From positions 8,886,501 to 8,950,500 of the forward strand of contig NC_051101.1 in NCBI RefSeq assembly GCF_901709675.1: a stretch of 64,000 nucleotides of DNA. The letters run 5' to 3'. Below are positions 39,835 to 51,556 of the stretch, one piece after another. The stretch comes from Syngnathus acus. Lineage: Eukaryota > Chordata > Actinopteri > Syngnathiformes > Syngnathidae. The translations under genes and the position numbers were made by a program. The first letter of the stretch is position 1; every line of letters starts with the position of its first letter. The notes beneath the pieces are model-generated. The model made no database searches, had not been told where the DNA came from, and saw nothing but the letters and a program-made list of their open reading frames with translations.

Positions 39835-42800
39835 ATGGACAGTGCCTTTGACAAACTGGACGCTGCTGGTTTCTTGGAAATCTGGCAGCACTTTGATGCA
39901 GATGGTAAGTATAATGAGTCACATATTTTCATTTCCAAGCATCTGCTCTGATTAGGTGGCTTATGAGGAAAAGTTTAATCTTACAACTCTGAATGCAATT
40001 TTGTGTGTGCAAAGTCATCTTGGTTGATTTTGTTATTTTGCATCTGAACAGATGTAACAGAATAACAGCAGTTTAGTGTTATTCTATGACAGAGGTTGGA
40101 CATATGTAGTAAGACAAATAGTGAAACAGTAACTTATTTGAGGTATCTATTATTTAAAATAAAACCGTAACATGCCAATGTTTTTTGTTTTTTTGTCAGA
40201 CAACGGCTACATTGAGGGCAAGGAGCTGGATGAGTTTTTCCGTCACATGATGAAGAGACTGGGGCCAAAGGTTAGTCCACATTCTAAACTCATTTGGTAG
40301 ACCTGTGATGACAACAGTTCACTTAACATTTCATCACTCGTCTGATTTACCGATGAATGCACCTGATGAATGACTCCGCTATGAATCGGAAATGCACTGC
40401 TGTTTCTACACATGGCAATGTTATGTCAGTGATGTCACTTTACATTTGCAGTCTGTAAATTCATAATGAATGTCTGCACAGTGTGAGTGTGCTCGGCATG
40501 GTTACAAATGGGATTGTATTAAACCAACAGACCAGACCGCATGTTGTTTGCTTTCCAGCGTGAAAGCCACAAGGATAAGTGCACTGTTTTGTGATGCGGC
40601 CTCTGATAAACACACAAACCTCTTGTTATTTGAGTCAGTATCATATAGTACACAGTCAATAAGTGCACCTGTATAATCTAAGCAAGTGATTCCCAAACAG
40701 ACACTGGTGGAGCAAGGATTTTTTTTTTTTCCTTTGGGCGGTACCATACGTGTGAATGGTCAAGGATAACAAAAAAAACATTGTACAGATGCACATATTT
40801 CCATGACCCACACATGAAAATATTTTCCAAAGTGATGTTTTCGTTATCGACCAAATTGAGAAGTGCAACCTTGCAATGACCTCGTCTTCCATGAAGGGCC
40901 AGTTCAGTCTGTGAGATGGAGAAAAAGAATTGCCTAGCAACATCAAATGGTTCCTGACAGAAGAATGATGTTGAAGACAAACACTGGCCTTTCTCTAATG
41001 GATCTGGCGCCAGCATGCTCCTCTGCAGACTGTGCGTTCTCCCCTCGGAACATCATTTTTCCAATCATACATGTTTCCATCGTTACTTACTTCATAGGTT
41101 TAAACTGTATATTTAAATTTTAAAAAAATTGCAGGCGCCTTTTGTCTATGTATGCACATGCCTATCCTTCCTCTTTACAGCTTGGTGACACACCTTTACT
41201 CTTTTGGAAACTTAAACTGTCACTTGCATGTCCTTGCAGGAGAAAGTGACAGAAGAGCGGGTCCAGAGGCTGAAGCAAAGGTTTATGTCCGCCTATGACG
41301 TTTCTGCTGATGGCAAACTACAGATCCAGGAGGTACTCCATTAGCAGCAGCATGCCACTTTATTTTATTTATTATTTTATTGGTATTATTTATTTAAATT
41401 GTCAATGGCACCACAAGTTCTTGATTGGTACAACTACTCTCTACAAAGTCTCAAGCAAAGTGCTACATTTGGATTGAGTAATTGGCTCCTTCCTCCGCTC
41501 TTACTTACAAACACCACTGCCTCTGTTTTTGTCTGACCATTAAAAGCATTCATGGTACGCTTTTGTCTGACAAAAACCTCCCGCCGCTCTCCTCTTCCGC
41601 TGCTTCTCCGGACTTCTGTCTTTTATTTAATTCGTGTTACCATGACAAAGACATAAGCCTTAATTCTGTTAAATCTGCTCTGGAGGCTTTCTCTGACTGA
41701 CTGACATTAAGCCCTTGTCAAGTACTATTCAGATATCTTTTCAATTTTCAAAGGGAGACTTTTTCATTTAATCTAATAGCTACTTAACTGACAACTGAGA
41801 TTTAAAGTCACGCTTTGAAGATGACAATGTCTCCCAGGCTCCACTTGAACATGCAATTCAATTGAAACCAGTCAAGCGCGGGTTCTTTCTTTCCAATCTA
41901 TTTGAAAACGCGGCCTGAAATTTTCCAGTTTTGCCTGATTTAGTTGTGAGCAGTCAGATAAATGATGATTCTAGACCGCTCATGACAACGTCAAGCAATT
42001 AAGTCGAGTAAGTCACACCAAATTCTCAGCTTCAAATGTCTTATTTTCCATCAACTATTATTCTAACTGCAGATGCAGAATCAGGAAGGAAGCGAGCCGA
42101 GCACTCAAGAAGCTGCTGCATCCTCTCTGATAGGCCAGAGTGTGCATTTGGCAGCCAAGATTGGTGCATTGCGTGTGTTTCCGACTCAACCGCGAGCTAT
42201 TTCAATGAGATTGATGCCAGCGGCCATGGTTTAATCTACTAATGGACATACGATAATGTTATTAAAGGACAGAAGGGAGTGAGAGCTGGGGTGAGTCGGT
42301 CCAAACAGACATTTCTATTCCCTCGGTGGTGTCTGCGTTCCTATAAATTCAATAATTATTTGTGGAGGAGCATAGGAGCTGACTTTATTTTTTCCATCAT
42401 CTCACGTTTGCTATATTGGAACACCTTAAATGTGAAATCAATAGTGAACATTTACATTGTTTGGGAGCACAAGAAAGTTCACCCTCAATTGTGGGCTTGG
42501 TTTTACAGTTGGCTAACATGATCTTACCTGAGACGGAGAACTTCCTGTTGATTTTCCACAGAGAAGCTCCCCTTGACAACAGTGTCGACTTTATGCAGGT
42601 GAAGCCACTCACTCGTATGGTCATAAATTGTTGGGTTTAAGTGCATGTTTTATAAAAGGGTGGCAGATACCCTTTTTCAAATGAGGAACCATATTTTATC
42701 ATCTAAAGAAGCATTCACAATGAATCTTCATATTTGGATCACATTGTTTATTTTATTCAAGAAGTAGAAGGTACTCTCGAACTATACTGTATCATTGTTA

Positions 42801-45800
42801 GATTTTTTTTTTTAATAATCATTTTTCTCATCAAACTTGAATGTCACTTGAATGATCCTTTTCAGTCGTAGTGTATCACAATGGCTTCACCGTTTCACTC
42901 TTCTCATCCTCCCTAATAAATCCTGTTCCATGCCATCGATCACTTTCCCGACCGCCGCAGATCTGGAGGAAATACGACGTGGACTGCAGCGGCTACATTT
43001 CAGCTCAGGAACTGAAGGTAACAAACAAAAGCCAATGGCAAGCTGAAGCATATTTCTCTGTGAAGGGAAACGTATTGTAAAAGCCTCAGCTGATATTTCC
43101 GGTCCTTCCGCTTTCAGGTCGACATATTTGTCATTTATAAGCACTTGCGAGGCATTTTTACTGGTTGGAAAGCTAAGAATGATGTGTTCAAAAGTAAAAT
43201 TATCCCTGAATGCAAAAATCTTTTGTGTTTTTGTAGGCTTTCTTGAAAGACCTGTTCCAACAGCATGGTCGCAAAGTGTCACCTGCCAAGCTGGAGGAAT
43301 ACACGGACACAATGGTATGATTCACACCTCCCGTCAATTATTTGAGCTGGTTCTTAACGGACAAAATGGTTGCTTAATCATCCATCACATCACATACTTG
43401 TAATCCTTTTTGTGCCGCAGATGAAAATCTTTGACAAGAATAAGGACGGCCGTTTGGATCTGAATGACTTGGCCAGGTATGTAACCAGAAAAAAAAAAAA
43501 CTGCATGACTCATGTGTGAAGTGTCGGCTACCATAGTAACCTATTCACGACGTTTGAACAATCCTAGCAGTGCTAATTCAGAATTAGAACTTGCTTTTAA
43601 ATAAAAATATAATACATACACACATAAAGACGTAAAGAAATACATAAAGAAATACGGAGTTGCTAGAGGATAAATACAACAACAACAACAAAAATAGAAA
43701 CACAGAATACCTGCTCACTTCATCCCATACCGGAGCTCCATCCTGGTTGTCATGAGAACAAATGCTGCGGGTAAAAGTAAAAGTTAGGCTTCGTGGAATT
43801 CTTCTGTGTATTCTGTGTATTTTTGATTTAGCAGAATGTCAGTGATATTTTTGTTAATACACATAGGAATAATTTTACATTTTGGAAAATGATACACAAT
43901 ATGCCACCTTGAAGAATGTATCTGTATTGTAATTGGTACACAAACAACAATCCCAGTTGAAAATTATTTTATTGTTTTTGGTATTGCCTATTTTAATCAA
44001 CCTACTTCAACATATAGGATGGAGTCAAAATAAATATGTTTGGCTTTATTAAGATACACCCGCCTTTGGGCTGGGTAACAATTTGTTTTATTAAAATTAT
44101 ATTACAATGACTCTCAATATGACTTAAAGGCCACCGTACTTCCATGCCGATATCGATATTATTTTAATATAATCCTTTTTGTGTCAGCTTGATTTGGTGG
44201 TATGATGGAGATTTGTCAGTCCCATTTGTGTCTCAATAATAATTGGGATTTTTTTTCATTCATCATTTTTTTATTGGATCCTATCAGATTATGCAAATGT
44301 ACCTGGTGCTTTAACTTCTATAACATCTATTTTTTTATGACTCTCTTTATACTGACGTGTCGGTATGATAATATTGTGCTCAAACAGGATCTTGGCTTTA
44401 GAAGAGAATTTTCTGCTCCAGTTCAAGTTGGACGTACGTGTCACACTTTGCATAATAAAACATGACATATAAATACATATATTGTTATTTTCATTGAATT
44501 CACTCGCTTCTATTTGAACAACTTTGTGTGTATTCTCCAGGCCGGCAGTACAGCGGAGCGAAAGCGAGATTTTGAGAAGATTTTTGATCATTATGACGTT
44601 GTAAGTACGATTTAGGTTTCCAATAAGTGTCAAAAACATCATTAAAAGTTTCCGGTGCATTTAATTTACTGCATTGCTACACTGCCACAAGAAGAGTTTC
44701 CATAGCTCTTGTAACATTGCTTTTAATCAATACAACACCTTTTCACTTGACTTATTCATGTGTTCCATTTTAAATATAAAATACTATGCAAGGTCAGCGA
44801 TGGTGCTGATTAGACGGCTGAGCCGCGTAGCCAAAGCTCATTAATGAAGTAAAACATCCATTAGGTTGCCAGTTTACACTTTGAAATAACAAGGTCATAT
44901 TCTATCTTATCTGCATTGATAGGCTTCTTTTATTCTGAGATGAGAACTTGTATGTAGTCATGTATGTGTCAATGTGAACATCTGCAGCATTCCAGCACCC
45001 CAAAAACACCAATACATTTATTTATTGTGTTCTTATAGTTAAAAAAAGTACTCTTCAATACTGTACTGTATAAAAAGAGTAGCAATTCAGTGATTACAAA
45101 CAACTAGAACGTAAATACTATCCAGTTTCATTCTGCTTTTCCTTCTGGTATGCACTTCATGGCCACTTGAGGACAGTATAATACATTTCCCAATTGCACA
45201 TGGATGAGATGGTACACAAAGAAGATTGCTGCAGTAAAATTCTTTTCCACATCATAAAAATACATTTGCATACAAAATACAGTCTATGATAACTTATATC
45301 TGCAATAGCCGCTGTTCTGTTTATCTATGAGTATTGTTATATATTTGCAATAGTTGCCACTCTGTTTACAGCATGCAAAAATACAGCAACATTGGTATTG
45401 TATCGCATATATATGAACATTTTTAAAGTATAAGGACTGACTTGGTTGACTATATAATATATAAGGTTCTCTTCAACTTGGAGTGACAGTTAACAGTTTG
45501 TACATACTGTAGCTTCTTTACTAACATTTTAAAGTTCACTGCCAAAACATTGCTCATAATATAAGTGATGGCTCAAATCTTGAAAAACTCGTTAGACTTA
45601 AGCGTCTTTTGTCTTCAGTGCTCTGGAGGCTGGTATAGCTCCTCTCCAAGGCAAAACATTATATCGCACGATTTGAGTCATTTCACAGCCACTGACAGCA
45701 GGTGACCGGCCTACTCGGCTGATCCATGCTGACATGCAAACAGAGGCAATGTGTGTTTTTCATTAATTCATTCCGCTCGCTATTTTAGAACAAGACTGGC

Positions 45801-46202
45801 GCATTGGAGGGAGCAGAGGTGGACGGCTTTGTCAAAGATATGATGGAACTGGTCCGGGTAAGAACATATCAGATCACATCAAAACAGCCACACTTCATTT
45901 TATCTCCCAATGAGGCTTGAAAAGCAAAAAACATGAATTTCAGAATAAAAAAATATATATATTTTGCAGAATTATGTATTAAGAATCACTTTTTAATGAT
46001 TATTTACATTACTTTAACAGTGATACTTATGTATAAATTACACATAAGTTCTCTCCTCTTGTGTGATCATCAGCCCAACCTCACTGGTCCCGAGCTGCAT
46101 AAGCTGCGAGCAGTTTTGTTGCGTCACTGCGATGTCAACAAGGATGGAAAGATTCAGAAAAACGAGCTTATGCTTTGTCTGGGGGTGAAGCACATGGCTT
46201 AG
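39835..46202 (+). CDS. scgn: Secretagogin, six-EF-hand calcium sensor, 11 exons
   Basis: Secretagogin is a cytosolic Ca2+ sensor of neuroendocrine cells and neurons that interacts with exocytosis proteins such as SNAP25. Exons: 39835-39904, 40200-40270, 41240-41332, 42509-42598, 42961-43017, 43237-43314, 43421-43476, 44388-44433, 44541-44600, 45789-45857, 46074-46202. The total is 819 nt, 272 aa; human SCGN is 276 aa. Six EF loops are visible in order: [60 protein letters not shown] and [12 protein letters not shown]. Loop 4 has Asp instead of Glu at position 12, and loop 5 has Thr at position 5; as far as I recall both also occur in the human protein. The phrase [19 protein letters not shown] after EF4 is diagnostic for secretagogin as opposed to calbindin or calretinin. 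It directly follows carmil1, the same pair as on human 6p22. Confidence 0.95.
40271..42508 (+). other. scgn: scgn introns 2 and 3 (with exon 3 at 41240-41332 between them)
   Basis: Intron 2 (40271-41239) contains a T-run at 40721-40730 and a minus-strand open frame of 112 codons with no recognisable family. Intron 3 (41333-42508) has a less AT-rich patch at about 42070-42235. No repeat family or RNA gene is recognised in either. Confidence 0.65.
43477..45788 (+). other. scgn: scgn introns 7 to 9 (with exons 8 and 9 inside)
   Basis: Introns 43477-44387, 44434-44540 and 44601-45788 are strongly AT-rich with short A/T runs. No repeat family, RNA gene or further exon was recognised. Confidence 0.65.
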
Positions 46203-46392
46203 GTGCCCTTCTAGATCATTGTGTTGTTATTGTTAGATTTTCAAAAGCATGAATGTAATTTATGAAGCGGAGACAGATCATGCTGTTCATGTGGGATATT
46301 GACCCATCAGTGAAGTGTCTCTTTGACTATGATGAAAAAAACACATTGTGATACTATGGAGTAAAAAGTGTATTGTGCATGTTAAAGGTCAA

Positions 46393-46398
46393 ATTAAA
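46393..46398 (+). terminator. scgn: Poly(A) signal ATTAAA of scgn (probable)
   Basis: ATTAAA lies 191 bases after the scgn stop (TAG 46200-46202) and is followed by a TGGACGCCTGTGGTT stretch. It is the first plausible signal downstream. Confidence 0.5.
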
Positions 46399-46942
46399 CG
46401 ATGCAAAGTGGACGCCTGTGGTTAAAAGGAACATTTGTGCTGCGTAATTATTCATTTTAGTTTTCCTTTATGGGGGGGGGGCCTTAATGTAAGGCACATA
46501 TCACTTCAAATGAAAGAAAACAATGAATTGCTGTCTATTGGTTTCCATGACCAACTTACTATACTATACTATACTGTAACATGACATAAAACAAAGCCCG
46601 CCCCTACGAAAAAAAAGTAAAGTACTGGACTAATCTCTCAGCTTGAGAACATTTGAGCATTGAACAATGCCTACCGAGCTATCATACATGATGTTTGTTC
46701 AAACCTGCTAAAAGGAGGCAATGGGGTGGACCTAACAGCTTGAGTGCACTCTTTTTCCCCCCAGAGAATTCCACCTGCGAGGTTTATGTACGTGTGGGCA
46801 AGATATAATGTAGGGTCAATTTTTCTACTCTACCACATTAGGATCATTTGCAGGGCCAGAAAGAACTGAGTGTAGCTATCAAAAAGAGATGTCGTATCTT
46901 ATTTGTTTGCAAACAAGTGTCACATTTCCAGTGTGCAATGAA

Positions 46943-46961
46943 TGTGTGTGTGTGTGTGTGT
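46943..46961. repeat. (GT)n microsatellite
   Basis: A short uninterrupted TG/GT run in the scgn-ccn3 spacer. Confidence 0.85.
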
Positions 46962-48754
46962 ATTTGAGAGGGTTAAGCAGCTGCCTAACAGCTGCTCTAG
47001 AACAAACACCTTCCCATTAAGAGAGCTTCAGTTTCTGTTAGACCATAATCATCATGTCCACTTGCTAATGGATCACAAAGAAACCCCAAAGGATGCAGGT
47101 TGAATGCTAAACCTCTGTCTGTCAATACTCAATGAGATGGTGCTCGCTATTATTTTGTGACCAGAAAATGTTAATGCTATATATGTAATAATAATAATAA
47201 TACTAGGGGCAGGTTAACCAGGTCCCATTTTAATATGCTGAAGATAAATGTCAGATTTCAAATAGTCATTGTATGATGTTATTCTCCACGAATGCTTCTT
47301 GTAAAGGTCAACTTTGTTAGAATCATCTTCGCTCAGCGAGCAAAACAAATATTTACGAAGGTAACTCAGTTTAGATGATTTAATTACGGATGGTCCACAA
47401 CATAACCACTTGAGCTGGTTGGTTTTGAAATAAACGTTTCAAGATTTATGGGCCATTGCTTTGTTGGACTCCCTTTATATTACCTTGCGCAGTGCTGCCG
47501 TCTAGTGGTGAAAATAAAACAATGCAGTGTTTTTGCCTTTCTGAAAATCAGTATGTCTGAAACTAAACTCTTCAATGCTTCTGTGTTGTCAAAGCAACAT
47601 CATAAATGTAGGATTCTCAGACAAATTTTGAATCTAATCTAATTTTATTGCTTGCATATTATCGCGTGCAAATATTTTTATTATTAGAGATTAGGATGAT
47701 TTGGCTTTCTGAAATGTTTGTTCCAATGTGTTTGATAAAATTATGTGATGAAGTTTCCTTTTAAAATACAATATTGAAATAAATGTACTTTTCTGCATTT
47801 GTTGAGATGCTCCCCACCAAACTTGTATAAGTTGACAAAAGGCCATGGTGCTGGGCTCTTATAGACACACGTCTCCCCTGAATTCCTTCCTCGTATATTT
47901 TCTCTCTTTTCTTTAACTCCTTTGTCTTTTCCTCCAAAGGTTGGTGGCTAAGTAAACAACAAATAAGACAGAGGCAGTAAATTGTAACCCTTAACGTCTC
48001 AGTGTGACGCAGCCTGGGCTTGCGTTTCTGCCCCTCTCCTAGGTGAAACCCAACACAGACGCTCTTGAAATGCCACAGGGGGGGCAAAACGCAGTGCGGG
48101 GGAACCTGTGAGTGACGTCGTAAAGATAACTGACAATATATGGATGGGCCGGGTCGAAGGTTACCGTGGTTACACCAGCATTGCTATGATGGGCAAGCAA
48201 CAGGTCAAAAGAAGGGGAAATAGTTGGAAGTCAAGGCTAGAATTTATCACAACACAAGGATTTTTTTCTGCTCTCATGGTCTTTTCAGTAAAACGAGGCA
48301 TTACAAGGAAAAATGTGTGCGTGTGTATACAATGCCTAAATGGCCAATATTTTCCTTAATTATGGTTCTGCAGTTTTGCTTTTAGTTCTCTTTATGTGTG
48401 CTGGTCTAAAATTACTAACTTGAACTAACTGAAAATGAGTTCATAAATTGGAAGCCTAGATTTATTTTTATATGCAGTCCTTCCCGCCCACGTGGCAACC
48501 ATATGTTCCTAGTCCTCCATCTGAGGAAGTCAACACAAACATCTTCATGGCAGGGAACCTGTCCAAGCGTGGCTTCTGCCTGACGCACTGTAAGGCCGCA
48601 ACGGGGTGTCCTGTCATAACCAGAAAGGAAAAACGTGACAGATTGGTGGTTCACTCGAGATTAACATTTGGAAGTTTTTCAAAGAAGGTGCTTCAATCTG
48701 ACCTTGTAAACAATAATATAAATCTAGTTCTAATTCATATGTTGTTTGCAGTAC

Positions 48755-49360
48755 CGTATTTTCCGCACAATAAGGCGCACCGGATTATAAGGCGCACCTT
48801 CAATGAATAATAATCATCATCAGGGAAAATATAAAACATAATATGTTTCAGACTCAACTGAAAATGGGGGGGATAAACCTTTTTTTACAGTGAACGTGGT
48901 AAGTAACAAGACAAATCTTGAAGTCTGTCCCATACGTCCATGTTTAATGATATCCAACTTCTGGGCGACTTCTCACGTGTGGGCCGACCGCATGAGAAAG
49001 TGCATAAAGCCCTTCGGCAGGTTGCAGGCAGTCATGGTTATGGTCATGGTGGATGTGTCTTTGTTTGGAAAAGATGGTGTCAAACCCCATTTCAGAGTGG
49101 CAGTTAAACATTTCCTTCCACTGAATAAAGTGTATTTTGTCCGAGTGTGATCATAACATCTGGTGCGAGGTACGTCCTCAGATGGCGTGAAGTCGTCACT
49201 GGGCAGTGTTTCCGCTCATCTTGCTCGCATGACGACATCATTGCTTTCGTCTATGCTCCCACCATCTCCTTCAAGTACTCACTTCAGCTATTTCACAGAT
49301 AGCATGAATGTGCGTATGCAGACTTCCCACCTCATTCTGATATGACACATTCTGAGCCAG
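48755..49360 (+). mobile_element. Non-autonomous hAT-like DNA transposon fragment
   Basis: It begins with CCGTATTTTCCGCACAATAA followed by GGCGCACCGGATTATAAGGCGCAC, the recognisable end of a widespread fish element (usually CCGTATTTTTCGGACTATAAGGCGCACC). The following 550 bases match no gene and contain segments such as TCATCTTGCTCGCATGACG. The opposite terminal repeat is not seen, so the right boundary is approximate and the copy probably truncated. Confidence 0.55.
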
Positions 49361-50050
49361 GCTGTTCCACTGTAAATAAGCCTCAATATGTTCACTTTTT
49401 GCACACATTGGGCTTCGGGAAAAATGTCATTCATCAACCACTGGTAAAGTAATCGGTAATAAATCGTAAAAAGTATTTACAATTTATAATTTCCATGGCA
49501 ACCATGCATGTGGTTTGGTTTGGTTGTCTGGCTCTTCTAACCTGTGCGATATTCCCAAAGTAACATTTCTTTATATTGACGTCTGACCACTATTTAATTG
49601 AAATAGACTTTTTACCCACATAAATACAAGTTGAATTAGATGTTAAACGGTCATTTATAACCAAATGCATTCAGTAAAGGAAAGATATTCTTCACTGCAT
49701 CATAAACTTCAATTGTAAAGGTGAAGTCAAAAGAGTTTTTTCAATGCAGCCAACGTCATTTGTGTCAGGTTGACCAATGGAGGAGTCATCGAGGCGGCAC
49801 AGTCCGCAAACACGGCCGCACGGTTAAGTTCAACATTCTTTCTCTGGCATATATATATATTGTACACGCTATACTGTATACACAAAGAAAGACCTTGGGA
49901 ACGCTTCACCTCTCACACACAAGATAGCCAATACTGGACTAAAACAAATCTCGTGAAAAAATCTCATGAAACACCTCCAAACAACAATATTACAATGTCA
50001 TTTTATTTTAGGGCATGCACTGGTTAATTGCACTCTTCAGCCATCTTATG

Positions 50051-50260
50051 GAAGTCAAGTCAGGTTTATTTACTATATAGACCTTAATCACAGAAAGATC
50101 TCAAAGCTGCCCACAACTGGCAAATATTCTCAATATCCCCTTATTATAACCTCCAGGAGAGCAAGGAAAAACTTTAAAAAAAAAAAAAAACAACTGGGAA
50201 AAAGAGAAACCTTGAGAAGGGACCCCAGATGAGAGCATCCCTGGTAAAATAGTTTACAAA
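50051..50260 (+). mobile_element. SINE-like teleost repeat
   Basis: The order AAGTCAGGTTTATTTACTAT, then ATCACAGAAAGATCTCAAAG, GAGAGCAAGGAAAAAC, an A15 run, GAAACCTTGAGAAGGGACCC and CAGATGAGAGCATCCC resembles a common dispersed fish repeat. The block may continue to about 50700 (AGATGGACCAAA, GATGACACAAACATCCTGAA), but this part is not resolved. Confidence 0.5.
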
Positions 50261-50734
50261 ATCCTAAAATCAAAAAATGAATGAAGTAAAATTGGTTAGT
50301 ATCTCACAACACACTTGATTATTTCTCACGGTATTGGGAGCCACTGGTATAGATGATGATTGATGTGTAAATACATCCTTCTGTCTCAGCAGGGGCCACA
50401 CTACAACACAACCTCTGAGCAGAAGTGGTGACCTCCATGTCAGACTCCCACTGATCCAAGCTGCTGACCATCCAAAAGTTTCCCAACGTATCTATTAATG
50501 GAAACAGTCAAGATCCCTATGGATATAACGGGCTTTTCCATGTGCGCCCTCCCAAGAAGAACCCAGGGAAAGAGGTCAAAGGTTCATCACCTGCAAGCAG
50601 ATGGACCAAAGGGAATCCTCACACGATGACACAAACATCCTGAACTAGGAAATGGAATCTTCCATTCATGTCGCCCAAAGGGGAATAGGAAAAACAGACG
50701 GTTGACTGACAGACACTTGTTCATGTATACAATC

Positions 50735-50830
50735 ATCCTTCCATTCATTTTCTTTACTACTTTTCCACATTTGGGTCATGGGTGAGCTGGTTCTTATCCC
50801 AGCAGATTTTGGGCAAGGGGCCAGGTCCAA
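50735..50830 (-). mobile_element. Inverted fragment of the tRNA-derived SINE (3' half)
   Basis: Read on the minus strand this gives GCCCAAAATCTGCTGGGATA, then ACCAGCTCACCCATGACCC and a tail with GAAAATGAATGGAAGGATGA. It matches in order the 3' half of the SINE at 1836-2126. Confidence 0.55.
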
Positions 50831-51329
50831 ACTGGACAGACAAAATTATTTCACAATCCGGAGTCTTCAATTTGCCTAATGAAACTGGTGGAACAAGAGA
50901 AAACAAATAAAAGCACAGAGAAAACTGTGAGGGAGATGGGAATTAATATGTAGATTTAATTAATATAGTTCCAGTGAAATAAAAGTTTAAAGCGCACAAT
51001 TAACATTTAGAATTATTGTTAATATATGTTTAAACTAGTACAACACAATGTGTTGTCGAGGGCATACAGTAGAAAATACATGGATTTTCTTTTTCCCAGT
51101 TTAAATCACTGTGTCTGTGTCGCTGTATTTTTAGCTAGCATGTTTTAACTGCTCGTCAGCTATTACAGTGTTCAGTTTTCAATTTAATGCAATACACTAA
51201 AACAGTCTTCCGCACTTGTTTGGATTTTAGGGTGTAAGTGGACCTGTGAGGAATCTCTTGGCAGAATGTCCAAATAAAAAAGAAAAAAAAGTCCCTCCTC
51301 AAACACTTTGGGTGTTCTGGCACACATTC

Positions 51330-51376
51330 TTTGCGATTGGTCGTCATGGTGGCCATGGGATAGCTCCTCTATATAA
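51330..51376 (+). promoter_or_regulatory. ccn3: Core promoter of ccn3: CCAAT and TATA boxes
   Basis: An inverted CCAAT (GCGATTGGTCG) lies near 51332 and TATATAA at 51370-51376. Transcription should start near 51400, giving a 5' UTR of about 155 bases before the ATG at 51557. No intron is seen in that leader. Confidence 0.65.
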
Positions 51377-51556
51377 AGTCCTCCCCTCCTCGGCCCTGAT
51401 GCACAACGACAAAGAGATTACAACCTTCTGCTTTAACGCAAGCTAGAGACAGAGAGGAGGGAAACGTCAACCCTCAATCCAAGCATTTAAGACAGCTTCA
51501 GCAGAGACAATTTCTACACGGAAGATTTTATTATTTTTTCCCCCAGCGCTGAGACG

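Larger units (their letters stand above)
46399..51330. other. Intergenic region between scgn and ccn3
   Basis: About 4.9 kb without a recognised gene. It holds a GT repeat (46943-46961), an ATA triplet run at about 47187-47201, a hAT-like element (from 48755), a SINE-like block (from 50051) and an inverted SINE fragment (about 50735-50830). The stretch 47640-48110 shows nothing recognisable. Confidence 0.6.

Noticed and set aside
40656-41016. Minus-strand open frames of 96 and 112 codons in scgn intron 2
   Set aside because: They could be an old transposon remnant, but no motif of a transposase or reverse transcriptase could be named, so no element was called.
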